A stretch of 35,189 bases of DNA. Source: Candolleomyces eurysporus. Taxonomy: Eukaryota; Basidiomycota; Agaricomycetes; Agaricales; Psathyrellaceae. A program made the translations under genes and the position numbers. Positions 35,127 through 35,189 of the stretch are shown here, in pieces (the stretch's first letter is position 1; every line of letters starts with the position of its first letter). Location of the stretch: contig JANBPK010001116.1 of assembly GCA_027579435.1 (NCBI GenBank), positions 1 through 35,189 of the forward strand. Direction: 5' to 3'. Below the pieces are notes generated by a model, which was given only the letters and a program-made list of their open reading frames with translations, searched no databases and was not told the origin of the DNA.

Positions 35127-35189
35127 ATCTCACACCTGCTATATCTTTTCTCATTTATTTGATGTAATGCGGAACTAATGACCATTTTA

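Overview
This window looks like nuclear DNA of a mushroom-forming basidiomycete (Agaricomycetes). The genes carry many short GT-AG introns of about 45-70 bp. They include a NACHT-WD40 NLR, an F-box family, an M36 fungalysin family and a sesquiterpene-synthase-like gene of the kinds abundant in those fungi, next to conserved eukaryotic housekeeping genes (LSH/DDM1-type SNF2 helicase, PMS1). No tRNA, rRNA or CRISPR was recognised.

The left half (1-18.4 kb) is accessory and repeat-rich. It opens with minisatellites: a 41-bp array in one orientation, the same array inverted about 1.2 kb later, then a 66-bp array in which most units hold two CAGCTG palindromes. Next comes a tandem segmental duplication with a spacing of about 9.45 kb. 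Each copy has a decayed M36 fungalysin metallopeptidase followed by an NLR gene. Copy A (about 2.69-7.66 kb) is dead: three in-frame stops, a 565-bp hAT-like non-autonomous transposon with an 8-bp target duplication, and loss of the 3' end including the WD40 part. Copy B (about 12.23-17.66 kb) is intact and encodes a predicted 1115-residue protein. Between the copies lie two decayed F-box genes on the minus strand, a third M36 scrap and smaller shared repeats. The back two thirds of the NLR and its 3' flank are almost free of CpG, unlike its front exons and the right half of the window.

The right half (18.4-35.2 kb) is ordinary GC-richer gene space with five genes: a terpene-synthase-fold protein (minus strand) that has lost both metal-binding motifs; a large Q/S/P-rich C2H2 zinc-finger protein behind a promoter with repeated CAAGCAC motifs; an LSH/HELLS/Irc5-type SNF2 ATPase; a Trf4-like nucleotidyltransferase with two of three catalytic aspartates replaced; and the mismatch-repair endonuclease PMS1.

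The housekeeping genes do not form an operon-like unit. The accessory half reads as a birth-and-death locus: an NLR duplicated with its upstream sequence, one copy lost to stops and a transposon, the other kept with nearly identical WD40 repeats. Single N characters in the assembly break three real reading frames. Removing each N restores the conserved frame, so these are probably sequencing artefacts and not mutations.
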